DNA from: Breviolum minutum Mf 1.05b.01
Taxonomy: Eukaryota; Sar; Dinophyceae; Suessiales; Symbiodiniaceae
Assembly: GCA_000507305.1 (NCBI GenBank)
Contig: DF241133.1
Coordinates: 1-64,000 of the forward strand
DNA: 64,000 bases
Direction: 5' to 3'
The position numbers and the translations under genes were made by a program. The notes beneath the pieces are model-generated. The model ran no database searches. It was not told the origin of the DNA and worked only from the letters and a program-made list of their open reading frames with translations. Shown piece by piece: positions 1 through 10,241 of this stretch; positions within the stretch are counted from its first letter, which is position 1, and each line of letters opens with the position of its first letter.

Positions 1-174
1 AAGACCGGCACTCATCCATTTTTATGACAAGCTGGCGTAAGACCGGCGCTCATCCATTTTTATGACAAGCCATCATAAGACCGGCACTCATCCATTTTTA
101 TGACAAGCTGGCATAAGACCGGCGCTCATCCATTTTTATGACAAGCTGGCATAAGACCGGCGCTCATCCATTTT
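1..174. repeat. 38-bp tandem repeat array, truncated by the window edge
   Basis: About 4.5 direct copies of a 38-bp unit that begins AAGACCGGC and contains CTCATCCATTTTTATGACAA. Copies differ at a few sites (GGCACT or GGCGCT; GCTGGC or GCCATC). The last copy breaks off near 174 and AT-rich sequence follows. The array continues to the left, out of view. There are no unique spacers between units, so it is a minisatellite and not a CRISPR array. Confidence 0.9.
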
Positions 175-1893
175 ACATAAGTATGTATATACACATATAC
201 ACACATATATATGTACATAAATATACTTCTCAGAAGGAATGTTTACATATTTTTTCACGGGTTCTGTGCAAAATATCACTGTCAATGCAACCATGACACA
301 AGTATCGCGGCGATGACTAACAGCACGAAACGAAAGGTATCAGCTGGCCTTGGTAAGCGAGAAGTGTTTAAAGTTTAAGCCTTGGGCTTGTTGCACTTTC
401 ATATGCTTCCACATCAAATTTGATGATCGAATGGGTAAATTGGGTTATTTTCACCAATCGTTCAAGCGTTTTGATCAGGGCTTTGATGCTCAAAGTAAAG
501 ATGTCCAAAAACATATCTGTTGTATGGTGAATCAAATCTGCAGTCTATTGATGAGGCTTTTTGGAGCTTCTGGTGGGAGAAACCGCTTATATAAAAACCT
601 GACTGTTTTCACCTCTCCAAAACCTGGATGCTTCCAAATTCCAAACACCCGGATCCAACCAAGCCACCGCCAAAACCGCTGATTTTTTTTTAAAGTCCAA
701 GTCTCTCAGCCCGACTCAAGCAAATGGTGATGACAGCAAACAGAATCCTGTGGTAGGGGAGCATTTTGCACACTATGAAGATCCCATGACGTGAAGATGA
801 TGAATTCTATCAATTTTCTACTGAACTTGGGTGGTTCCCAATAGTGATCTTGCAAAAAATCAAGGAGTTTCCAGACTTGGGTCTCACCAAGAATCGACCG
901 GATGCATCAAAATCTTTTTATACTAAAACAAATAAAGGGTCACTGGTAGGGGAGTCCACTCCTGGAATCAACCGCTAGTGTCTATGATTGAAATACCTTT
1001 GAAAGGAACAAAGGTCCATTGCCATGCACAAAGGGGTCCGAGATTTGACTTTGAGACCATCTGGTAAATCAAACAGAGACTGTACAATTTCCTGATTTGT
1101 ACATCTTTCTCATTGTCGCTTAAAAAGGTTTAGACTATGACTTTCAATCGAGATGGCTTATATAACCATTCCCTCATTCCCTCCTGAAGTGTTTCTTGCT
1201 TTAAGGCCCGGCCCGTTTCTCGACGACATAATATATTCCTAACTGAAATTCTCCCGTTTCGACAGCAGGAATTTCGAAGATTTCTCCGATCCGCCATTGT
1301 TCCGAGGAACGCCAGTGTAACGCTCAACACGGAATCCACGGTGGCACTGAGCCATGCTTGATTCCAACCCAGGGAGATCATCGCCTTTCCAACGGGAGAA
1401 GGGATAAAACACAGACAAAATCCACGTGAGTTTTTGTTGGGGAGATAGATTTGGATTCTGCTAAGTGATGGAAATACTGCAGTAGTGATAACGGTTAGAA
1501 ACAGGTAGAACTGTGAGAAACACCAAAAGTAGATACAAAGGAAATGCATGTTTTTGTTGTTGTTTTTTTCTGTGTAGTTGCGAGGTTGGGATATACTTGT
1601 TTTTTAGCTGCTAAACTATTGAGGCTAATTAGCAGGCAGTTCATTCACGTCCAATGGGAATATCTTCAGATTTTTCAGCTGAATTGTTGTTCCCCTGTCA
1701 ACACCCTCAGGAGCCACACCAAAATGTCAAAGACATTGGTACCATGGGGTGTTTATCATCACTATGCAATACTATGCAGGTATATAACCTATAATCATAA
1801 TCATGGCGGGCAACACCATTTGGGAACATTCCCACATGTATACACAAATGTATGTAGATAAATCAAACTATCATATCATACGTATATATAATA

Positions 1894-1990
1894 TAGTTGG
1901 TGGGTACAGCGAATCTGTGAAACTGATTTGTCAAAATTGGAATCTTTTCCAAATAGGAGGTGAAACTAAACATATTTGAAACCACCAGTA
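1894..1990. repeat. Palindromic MITE-like repeat, family C
   Basis: Arms GTTGGTGGG... and ...GAAACCACCA are inverted copies flanking a loop with TTGTCAAAATTGGAATC and a CCAAATAGG element. The same design recurs at 2389-2486, 19301-19400, 51069-51188 and 59767-59863. No open frame inside; likely non-autonomous. Confidence 0.65.
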
Positions 1991-2388
1991 TATTAATACA
2001 CAGTATATGGTTTCAAGAGTGGGTTCCACAACACTGCCCAGGTCCAATCGCCCCAATCACTCAGGTCAGGTCCCACCTCTCTTTACGTGAAAAACTTCCC
2101 CAACTTCACCCACACATGAAACACGCCTGACACCCATGAAACTCAAAGATATCTTCGTTGCTGGCATGGGCAATCGCCTTATGACATCGGCCAGCGGCAA
2201 CAAAAAACGTGGGCGTGATGAAAATGTGATGAAAGGTTGTGTGAAGTCTATGTGCACAAATAATTTACAATCGTACGAATATAGTACATGTTATGCCTTT
2301 ATCTGGGACAACTATATTTCAGTATATTTCCCTAGTCTGAAAGAAAACATTTTGAGGAGGATCCAAGATTCACCATATCATACATAAT

Positions 2389-2486
2389 CTAGTTGGTGGT
2401 TTCAACCCATTTGAAAAATATTAGTCAAATTGGATCATTTCCCCAAGTAGGGGTAAAAATCAAAAACCTTTGAAACCACCACCTAG
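2389..2486. repeat. Palindromic MITE-like repeat, family C
   Basis: Clear copy: CTAGTTGGTGGTTTCAA on the left and TTTGAAACCACCACCTAG on the right are near-perfect inverted arms. Between them lie CCCATTTGAAAAATATTAGTC and a CCCCAAGTAGGG element, both also found in the copy at 59767-59863. Confidence 0.8.
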
Positions 2487-3759
2487 TAATGCCATATACA
2501 TGTATCACATATTTTTGAACCACCATTTACAGGCCTCGGCCATGTTGTTTGGTCGCTCTAGTTGTCCACCGGAAACCCAATTCGGGTCGACATCCTGGTA
2601 TCACCCCTGCAAAAACCTCCGGGGTTTTGAAGTTTCAACTATATAGACAATTCAAACCTTTAACCTGTGCCTGTCCCTGAAAAAAATAAGCTTTTGAGCA
2701 CTTCTCCCGGCGATGCCATCTTGGGCAAAGCAGCACCAGCAGCACTAAAAAGAGTACGGTGTATGGGTCAAGAAACATACAGGACATACTCATTGTTCAG
2801 CACATCAGGCAGAATACACTGCAACACATGCGCTGGAGCCATAAATGTCCTGAAAGCCCAACATCAGTGGAGAAAAAGAACCAGCTTGAAAGTGAAGAGA
2901 ACCATGATCCATCTGCTTCCAGCAAAACTGGGGGTGAATTCGGTGTGGTTGTCAAACACCCCTCAACAAAAAGGTTCCAACGTCCAACATATGAAAATTT
3001 AAGAAAGAATACTAACAAATAAAGACAAAATTCACACATCTTCTTGAGGTATTGCCATCCATGGCATTACAATTTTAGTAGGAGATTTCCATAAACTGTA
3101 AAACTTCAATCGCCACTGCTGCGAGGGTAGATCCAACATAGACTACCTAGATCAAATATGTGCAGGAAGGTACTAAGCAACCAATTAATATTGCCAACTG
3201 TGACTTGACCCATGACCCTGAGTTCTCCTGTTGTTCATCAGGGAGTCAACTTGCAGTACAGTGCCTGATCGATAGCAGCAATACGAACCTCACAAACATG
3301 GCACGTTTCACACACATCCACGGTGATCAATTCTGCAATGTCAACAAATTACGAACTTGACATATGGTTGTGGATATAAACGGGATTATGTTACCCTTTG
3401 TTCAATGAATCCTAAGGAATTCCAAATATATATATATATAGTGATTAGATGTAATTAGAAAGAAAAGTGCAGTATCACCAAAATGCCAGTTTCATTGCAT
3501 AGACGAAACTCTAGGAAGAAACAGTTAAAGGCTGAGACTGCTTCACTTTCCTTCCCACATTGTTTCAACTCCCTTGCCTATCATCCTTTAGAAAATTCAA
3601 CAAACTACAATTCAATAAACAAAAACACACAAAAACAGAATACCAGAACCCTCCATTGGGTGATGTTTACAACCCTAAGGGAGTTGCGTTTTTTGGCACC
3701 TCCATTTGGCACTCCGAAAGGAGGGTCCCGGTCCAGGTATATCACTTCCTTCCACCCAC

Positions 3760-3851
3760 TAAGTCGTGAAGCCCCCAAGGTGACGATGACATCATCCGAG
3801 GTGCTGCGATTCTTGCGTTCCACGATGAACTCCGAGCCCTGTTTGTGGAGC
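3760..3851 (-). CDS. Exon candidate of an unrecognised gene
   Basis: The minus strand reads a 30-codon open segment with convincing composition (it includes GSEFIVERKNRSTSDDVIV), after an AAAAACAG acceptor and before GTGGGT. The frame stays open into a further segment ending near 3690. I do not recognise the family. It lies downstream of the BTB gene on the same strand. The longer open frame on the opposite strand is probably its shadow. Confidence 0.4.
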
Positions 3852-5577
3852 CTGTTTTTTTTTTTGATGAAGCCACACGGTCGTGGGTTTACCCAACAAA
3901 AAAAATGCGTGGTGAAACATCAAGAGAAAACAGAGAGCTTTTTTTGGGGCGGACATTTACTAAGACAGACAAAAACACAAATGAACGACACTAATTTACA
4001 TGATAATTTATTAATTCATGTTTTGTGTTCACTAAGAACTTCAAATTTGCGAATTAGAGTCAGGTTTGGACGAGGTCAAATACGTACATGTCCTAAACAC
4101 AAAATTCCACATTTTCAGGGCTTCAAGCGAAACGAGGTGCACAACAGTAGCTGACAAACCACCCGGATCCAAATTCATGAGTTTAAGAGTTACAAGATTA
4201 AAAATTCATATGAAAATCTGGAACTGTATCTTCAAACCATTGATGCCAGTTCCATCCCATATTGCTTATGCTGTTTCTGTTTTTTCTTTGTGAACTCATT
4301 TGAATCAGAGTAAGTGAACACCGTGTGAAAACATCAGCACCCTCACTACATCCACCATTTTCCACATCCCAACCATCACCAAGAGGCCGAAAGTTACTTC
4401 GAGTGTTCACTTCCTTGGTTTGACCGAACTGCCAACAAGCCAACATTGATTAATCATCAAATGGTCAAGCAGCTTGAGGAATGCGTAGCATCTGAAAAAA
4501 AAACAAAATCTCCGGGCTTTTGGATGCAAAAACCTTTTTGTGAGTTGTAGCCATTGCAGTTAACACAAAAAGATTACCATGTTTTTGTACATTTTATCTC
4601 TGTTGTTGAGCTATTTTGCTTGAACACCAAAAAAATCCAAACAGCTAAGATGTGTGCTATTTATTGTCCCATGGTTTTTGTGAGTGCACCCTCAAAAAAT
4701 CAAAAGTCTAATCCAAGCGATACCCGGCCCCCAAAATAAAAACATTGCTACCATCAGGTTGGAAGCTATCGATTCTGGGGATCACCAAATGCATAACATA
4801 TTACTCTTCAATACTCTTCATCTTCAGCAAAATCCCACAACAGCAGCCCACAAGAGGAAAGAAAACCGGCAAAGCGGCCATCCGTGTCTTCCTTAAAAAC
4901 TCCCCCACAACTTCTCGGCCAAGCCGCCTCAAAGGCTTTTTTGGCCATCTGCGCGCCAGTGGCCACATCCCACTCGTAATTTTCGACCTACCATGGTGAT
5001 GTGACGTTAACGTTAATATCTTTGAAAAAGATTCCAATGGGTTCCAAAGATTCTGAAGCAACGCCCTGGAACATAGCCCAACCCTCCCCAAAAAACATAC
5101 AGTTTATGTTTCGGAATTCCTGAATCATTTGGGGGTGAAAGGGGATGCCGTGGAAACAGCAAGAAGCGCCTCATCCTGCGAAGGATCTGCTGTTTTCCTC
5201 CTGGGTTGACACAAAAAAACATGGAGAAAAGTTCAGGGTCAGGAAAAAACAACAAAATTATATGGCAACTCTTTTCAATTTGTACAAATTCCGCATCAAA
5301 ATCAAAACGAAAAATACAATTAAGTCGATTTCTTTAGTGAAATGATTCCAAAAACATCTCCAGAGTCTTCTGAAGCTTCTTTAGAAATTTTGTGTTGCAA
5401 GTTGAAGTCAAATCTCACTTTATGCCACCAACAAATCTAGGTGATTGTCCCTTTTTAATGTCTTCATTTCCAACTTCCAAGCCAAATTTCACTGCGGTCC
5501 AGCTGTCCAGGGCCCGTTTTATTTCCATGTGCTTTACACTTAGATTCCCAGAGCTTGACATATATGTGATGTGCTAC

Positions 5578-5703
5578 CCTCTGGTAACCTAATATGGCAA
5601 TCGAATGTCCCCATGATCAATCAGAAAATACATCTTCGAAATACATCTTCAATCCGGGTCCATTTTCCAGTGCTATGTTATGTTACGTTAGTTTACCGGG
5701 GGT
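5578..5703. repeat. Palindromic MITE-like repeat, family A variant
   Basis: Left arm CCCTCTGGTAACCTAATATGGCAATCG and right arm GTTACGTTAGTTTACCGGGGG are imperfect inverted copies. The middle carries a short direct duplication (AATACATCTTC twice). Related copies: 31199-31304 and 63058-63164. Confidence 0.6.
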
Positions 5704-5877
5704 GTAAATGAATCAAATCACCAAACTCACGAGGTCAATGAAAAATGACACCAACCCAACATATACCCCCCCCAAAAGAACTAACATATTATCCCCAAAG
5801 AAAATTGATGGTACCCCAAACAAGATACAATATGAAAATCCATTCAAAATGGGGGAAATTCCTGAAAATTAGCATAT

Positions 5878-5978
5878 CCCATAGGATCCATGTGTGGTAT
5901 ATTTACCATTATTTACCTACATTGGTTGATTTTGATGGTAAATGTAGGTAAACATGCCAATCCCATGGATCCGATGGG
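5878..5978. repeat. Palindromic MITE-like repeat, family B
   Basis: Outer arms CCCATAGGATCCATG and CCCATGGATCCGATGGG are inverted copies. The core holds ATTTACCTACATTGGTTGAT followed by GGTAAATGTAGGTAAA, which also pair. Same core at 24921-25019, 27095-27190, 33703-33793, 52682-52799, 53468-53572 and 55486-55573. Confidence 0.8.
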
Positions 5979-7283
5979 TATATTTGTTGCTTGTTTGATC
6001 CCCTCCGGAAACCTGGTGATTGAATATTGCTTTTCCCTAAAACTTGACCGAACGGTTTCCGGTGATCTCCTTGAGCGTGCGACCTCTACACCTAATCCGC
6101 GCAAAAGTTGGATGCCATCCTTACCTGCAGAAGGTGGTGTGGCGCAATTGAACAAAAATCAGGTCTCAACCAGTATTTGGTTGGAAAGGTGTGTGCGTGT
6201 ATAATAAATATGTAATGTATATAAATATAATATATATATATATATATTTTTTTTTCTATCTACAATGAACACTACTAATTAAGAAAATTACAACTAACTA
6301 AGTGCTATCTGGATCTAGGTTTGTTAAAGGGTTTGGGATTAGAAAATCAATGAAAAGAACGCAATCAAACGTGTACTTTACATGGTATTTGGCCGGACCG
6401 CCGAATGACGCAGTTTGATTCACTCTTCCGAAGCTTCATTCAATGCCCGTGCTTCTGGCATTGGCTCATTAGCAACTGGCATATGTAACATGTTTTGAAA
6501 TGCATGATTTCAAACATACTACATATATCTACATATACCGATTGCATTGCGTTTTGAAATGCATGATTTCAAGCATACTAAATATGTAAAAATATATATA
6601 TATATATATTACAAATTCAATCGACTGAAATTGTGCACGGTAAACTTCTGCAATATGCATGTTACATGAGAAACACTCATTCACCAAACATGAATTCAGT
6701 ATCCAATTTCTTCACCAAACAAAAATCCAAGAAACTTCAAATGCCTGCGAGTCCTGCTATTCGCACCCCCATCCCGTGCCGTTTCACGCCTAGCTGCTGC
6801 CGTTTCACAAAGCAACCATTGAACTCCTGGATCCACAGCGATGCTAGCGCCGACTAACTCCGGGGATAAAGAACATCTGGGGGATGTGACATTTGACATG
6901 GTGAAAAACACTTCATCAAATAAGACATGTCAATGTGAACGATGTTACTAAAAAAATATATGCCCATGTATGACATTATATGAAACAGTTATGTTTGGTG
7001 TATCACATTTCACGTCATCATTCCCACTATTGCGATACACTCATGTCTCACTTTAAACTTTAAAAGGATTCATCCACCCAAATAGCTAAACACCATTTTG
7101 GAGGCAGCTGAATTTTGTGGATCAAGTATGGCCAATCATCCGGTTGAAATTCCACCCGCAAAAGAAAGGCAACATTCTAACATGTGTCAGGCCTCAGCAT
7201 ACATGTTGGAAGTTCAAAGTCAATCATCAAATATTGGTGGCCATAAATCCAACAGAAACCTTCACCTGCCACTGTTAGAGAAC

Positions 7284-7349
7284 GTCCTCGAAGGGCATGC
7301 CTTCCACAACATTCAAGTAGGAGCTGTTCTCAAAATGTGCCATGTTGGC
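7284..7349 (-). CDS. Exon candidate, unrecognised gene
   Basis: Twenty-two codons in phase 0 between a TTTCTTAG acceptor and a GTTCTC donor; the peptide contains NMAHFENSSYLNVVEGM. An upstream 12-codon segment (7740-7777, peptide LPRGWEQIRNPP) ends in the same phase and could join to it; that piece is faintly WW-domain-like, but the second half of a WW domain is not evident. It is on the same strand as the BTB gene. Function unknown. Confidence 0.4.
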
Positions 7350-7739
7350 CTAAGAAACGCCAGTAATTGAAAATGCAACCAAAACAACAAACACATTTCC
7401 CATAGGATGCGCGAGACTGGTATATTTATGTATTCTATATAAGTGCACCATTTTTACCATACAAAAAAATCAAACAAATACAGGTGAAAAAATAAACAAT
7501 CTTATGGTTTCGGCACAAAGGCCTTACTTGGACACATGAGTCGCATAGGGTCTTGGCTGAAGGTCAACCAAACTTGATAAAAGGTCACGCCGTCATCAAA
7601 GCACCCACGTTTGAAATTAACCTGATCTAGGTGGGATACTCTCATCAAACATCTCGGTCAAACAACAAAAGTCCCCAATTTTTTCGATGTTTTTCGGGGA
7701 GCAAATCTTTTCTTAAGAAAAACAATCTAAAACCACTAC

Positions 7740-7777
7740 CGGAGGGTTGCGGATTTGTTCCCAGCCTCTTGGCAGAT
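7740..7777 (-). CDS. Short exon candidate, weakly WW-like
   Basis: It follows an acceptor ending GGAAG and ends before GTAGTG. It encodes LPRGWEQIRNPP; the LPxGW start resembles a WW domain. Phase fits the candidate exon at 7284-7349. Too short to be sure. Confidence 0.3.
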
Positions 7778-8380
7778 CTTCCAGCGATCAAATGACCCCC
7801 CGATCAAACGATCAAGTTCCCGCAGAATGAAAACACTACGTACTACGTGAAGATTCTGCAAAAGGCATCTTTTGTACCGTAGGAGGTGCACGTACCAGTA
7901 CTAAATGTATCTAAATGGAAACATGGTGGTCAACCACAACCTACAAAAACAAACGCACGTTCTTAGCAAAAAAATCGAAATCCTCCACGCCCAAGACTTG
8001 GCATCCAACATCTTGCCGTTGGAGTTCGAAATCAAAGTATTTCAAGGAATGGCTCTGGAAAATGGCATTCAAAATGTGAGCCTCACCGAGCCAGGAATGA
8101 CTGATGGTTGGAACAATTGCAACAATTGCACGTAAATATAGTTTTCCGGGAATTTCTGGTCGCCATCAAAGGTATGACTATTCTGTGAAAAACATCATGA
8201 AATGTAATGTAAACAGTGTATATACCAAACTAGAGTAACTAGAGTCATGAATATGAGGTAAAATCTTCAATGAGCAGGTCTGACATTCGTTTTTGCTGGC
8301 CAAGATCAAGGCAAAACTTGTCAACAAGCTGTCTGCATGCATTGCTGCATCACGGAATCATCATGGAGATAAAAACATTA

Positions 8381-10078
8381 TCAAGGTTCGAGGTTCGGTG
8401 GCAAAGCAAACTGCTGAACCCATCCTTTGCCTCCCTTCCCTCGTATCAAGACATTCAGGAAGCCATCTTGCACTATTAGATCCTGAGGGGAACCATGCTC
8501 TGAGAGGTCCAATTCTGAGCAGCTGGTCTGATCCCCAGCGTCTGTCATGAGAATTTGATCATCGCCACGGTCACAAACAAAGACCCTCTCACCTTCAGTC
8601 ACAAACAGCCCACCCAAGTCGACACCATCTCGGTCTCCAAACTCAGCCACAATGGTCGGCACAGATGTTCCTTCAACAAAACGCAAGATTCGGTCATTCT
8701 CATAGTCACTGATGTAGAGGACTTCCTCTTTTGATACAAAAACGTGTTGGGCGTCAAATGCACGCTCTTCAGGAAGGTCTTTGCTGTCCACAATGGGCAT
8801 CAGCCGTGAACCGTCAACCTTCTGCACCCTTGTGCCACCAGCGTCTAAAACATAAATCACCCCATTGGGTGAACAACAGACATCGTGCAACTGTTGGACG
8901 TTGAGCAAGACCTTTCCAACACCGTCCTGGAAGATCAGTAGTTGCGAATCTTCGCCGTCTTCGTCAGCATGCCCAACAATCATCTCTCCATTGGGCGACA
9001 TAGCAAGCCCCCTGATATCTTGCATTCGGTTGAACCCATTGATGGGAGCACCTTGGCCAGCAAGAACCCGAAGGTTCTCCTCGCCGGGTTTGCAAGATAG
9101 AATTTGGGATGGCTCTATGCGACTAAACAAGAAGGCACCTTTATGCCAAACCAAATCATACCCACACTTCTTGACGATTGGAGTCAACTTCTTTCCAGCT
9201 CGATCACTTTCCTGGCAAGCTCCCAGACCTGCTGCCCAATGCGAAAGACACCGCCTCTTTGGGCGATGTGCTCTTGAAACTTCTCCGGCTGGCCTTTTTT
9301 GGTGGAGGGACAGGGCTTCCTTCACTTCACATTCCCAGTCAGCACCGCTAGAGCCCAACGATTGCGCAGCATGGCAAAGAACGTGCAGATTGCTGCTGGA
9401 AAGGGAAGGAAAGTCAACATGAGTAAGCATCAAAACCATATCCCTCTGCCTATCCTCTGAAAACTTTGCCCATTTGAACAAAGCCTCTACAACAACTTCC
9501 TCTCTGGAGACGTTCAAATCTTTTCGCTGTAGGATTCGCTGTAGCTGTTTAGCAGTCAACTTCAGAAAGTCCTCCCTCAGTGTACATTGTTGGAAATCCT
9601 TGGCGACTTGCTCTTCACAAGCTGACCTTAAGTCTGGCAATCCCCAAATCACAGTTTGCTGCAACAATGGCAGTGCTAGCTGACTGTCCAAACAAGCTTT
9701 CAAATCTGACTGCACCACCTCGGCCAGACGGGGTAGCCCATATGCACCTGCCAGCCGCAGCAATTCCACAGCATCCACAGTGGCTACATCTGGTTCACCA
9801 CCATAGATGTAGTCCACAAAAGCACCGACTACACCACCAGACGCTGCCATCTCAATGGGTTTCCCCTGTCGTATCTGTTCTGCCTCTCGGAAAGGTGCAC
9901 ACAGCAAAGCTTTCAAAGCAGCACTGGCAGCGGACAAGACATTCCGATGGACCGGATGTTCGATACCATCTATGCTCTTGAGCACCACGTCACACAAATG
10001 GCCTTCCTTCCAAAAGTCTCTCAGCTGTTGCATCAAGCCTTGCTGATGACAAGCCAACTTGTTATGGTGAAGCTTCAT
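8381..10078 (-). CDS. BTB-BACK domain protein with C-terminal NHL/propeller-like repeats (intronless)
   Basis: This is a single open frame of 565 residues, starting at the first ATG (MKLHHNKLACHQ). The frame stays open upstream to 10150, but that part runs into the relict spliced leader and has no ATG, so I take it as 5' UTR. Residues about 12-120 form a BTB/POZ domain (HLCDVVLKSIDGIEHPVHR, then VGAFVDYIYGGEPDV). Residues about 125-235 form a BACK domain. Next come a basic linker (HRPKRRCLSHW, a possible nuclear signal) and, from about 300, repeated blades such as RGLAMSPNGEMIVGHADE and DVCCSPNGVIYVLDAG. BTB-BACK proteins usually bring substrates to Cullin-3 ubiquitin ligases; here the propeller would bind the substrate (family knowledge, not shown). 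It has no introns, while its neighbours have dozens, which fits a retroposed mRNA. It lies directly downstream of the PPR gene on the same strand. Confidence 0.93.
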   Translation of the reverse strand: MKLHHNKLACHQQGLMQQLRDFWKEGHLCDVVLKSIDGIEHPVHRNVLSAASAALKALLCAPFREAEQIRQGKPIEMAASGGVVGAFVDYIYGGEPDVATVDAVELLRLAGAYGLPRLAEVVQSDLKACLDSQLALPLLQQTVIWGLPDLRSACEEQVAKDFQQCTLREDFLKLTAKQLQRILQRKDLNVSREEVVVEALFKWAKFSEDRQRDMVLMLTHVDFPSLSSSNLHVLCHAAQSLGSSGADWECEVKEALSLHQKRPAGEVSRAHRPKRRCLSHWAAGLGACQESDRAGKKLTPIVKKCGYDLVWHKGAFLFSRIEPSQILSCKPGEENLRVLAGQGAPINGFNRMQDIRGLAMSPNGEMIVGHADEDGEDSQLLIFQDGVGKVLLNVQQLHDVCCSPNGVIYVLDAGGTRVQKVDGSRLMPIVDSKDLPEERAFDAQHVFVSKEEVLYISDYENDRILRFVEGTSVPTIVAEFGDRDGVDLGGLFVTEGERVFVCDRGDDQILMTDAGDQTSCSELDLSEHGSPQDLIVQDGFLNVLIRGKGGKGWVQQFALPPNLEP

Positions 10079-10140
10079 GGCAACACCCAATACACAAAAA
10101 GACAAAGATTTTAACCCTTCAAATCTAGCAATTTCACGGT
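10079..10140 (-). other. 5' UTR of the BTB gene
   Basis: This 62-nt segment lies between the relict spliced leader and the first ATG. It is open in frame but lacks an upstream ATG. In dinoflagellates the mature spliced leader would be added at an AG acceptor at or near CTCAAG. Confidence 0.55.
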
Positions 10141-10151
10141 CTTGAGCCAAA
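10141..10151 (-). other. Relict dinoflagellate spliced leader (3' half)
   Basis: The minus strand reads TTTGGCTCAAG, identical to the last 11 nt of the 22-nt dinoflagellate spliced leader (known sequence ends ...CCATTTTGGCTCAAG). It stands directly 5' of the only intronless gene in the window. A chance 11-nt match anywhere in the window on both strands is expected about 0.03 times. This marks the BTB gene as a copy of a trans-spliced mRNA returned to the genome. The upstream half of the leader is not preserved. Confidence 0.8.
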
Positions 10152-10165
10152 CAATTAGATCACTA

Positions 10166-10241
10166 TTAGATCACTGGCAACTTGTGCCTTTGAAATAGCT
10201 TCTCAGCCGTTGGACATGCTCCCCACAACACTCTTGTGCGA
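10166..10241 (-). CDS. Last exon of the PPR gene
   Basis: It follows an A-rich stretch ending AAAAAG. The frame set by the preceding exon gives CRTRVLWGACPTAEKLFQRH, five more residues and TAA at 10166-10168. All three minus frames are open here, so the choice rests on splice phase alone. The stop is 14 nt from the relict spliced leader of the next gene. Confidence 0.5.

Larger units (their letters stand above)
175..3700. other. Mostly non-coding, AT-rich, two palindromic repeats
   Basis: No gene can be assembled here. The stretch holds TA-rich microsatellite (about 180-230), two copies of a palindromic repeat (1894-1990 and 2389-2486), and a few short minus-strand segments with coding-like composition near 1250-1390, 2110-2190 and 2700-2760 that could be exons of an unrecognised gene. 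None shows a family motif. Confidence 0.4.

Noticed and set aside
1..174. CRISPR-like array
   Set aside because: Whole 38-bp units repeat in tandem, with no unique spacers, in a eukaryotic setting.
3483..4154. Plus-strand open frame of 223 codons
   Set aside because: Low-complexity, no family motif, and it overlaps a better minus-strand exon candidate at 3760-3851.
8865..9981. Plus-strand open frames opposite the BTB gene
   Set aside because: They are shadows of the GC-rich BTB coding sequence.
10079..10150. Longer BTB reading frame starting at TTG in the relict leader
   Set aside because: The extension (AQDREIARF...) has no ATG, starts inside the relict spliced leader and precedes a normal BTB start. 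It is more simply 5' UTR.
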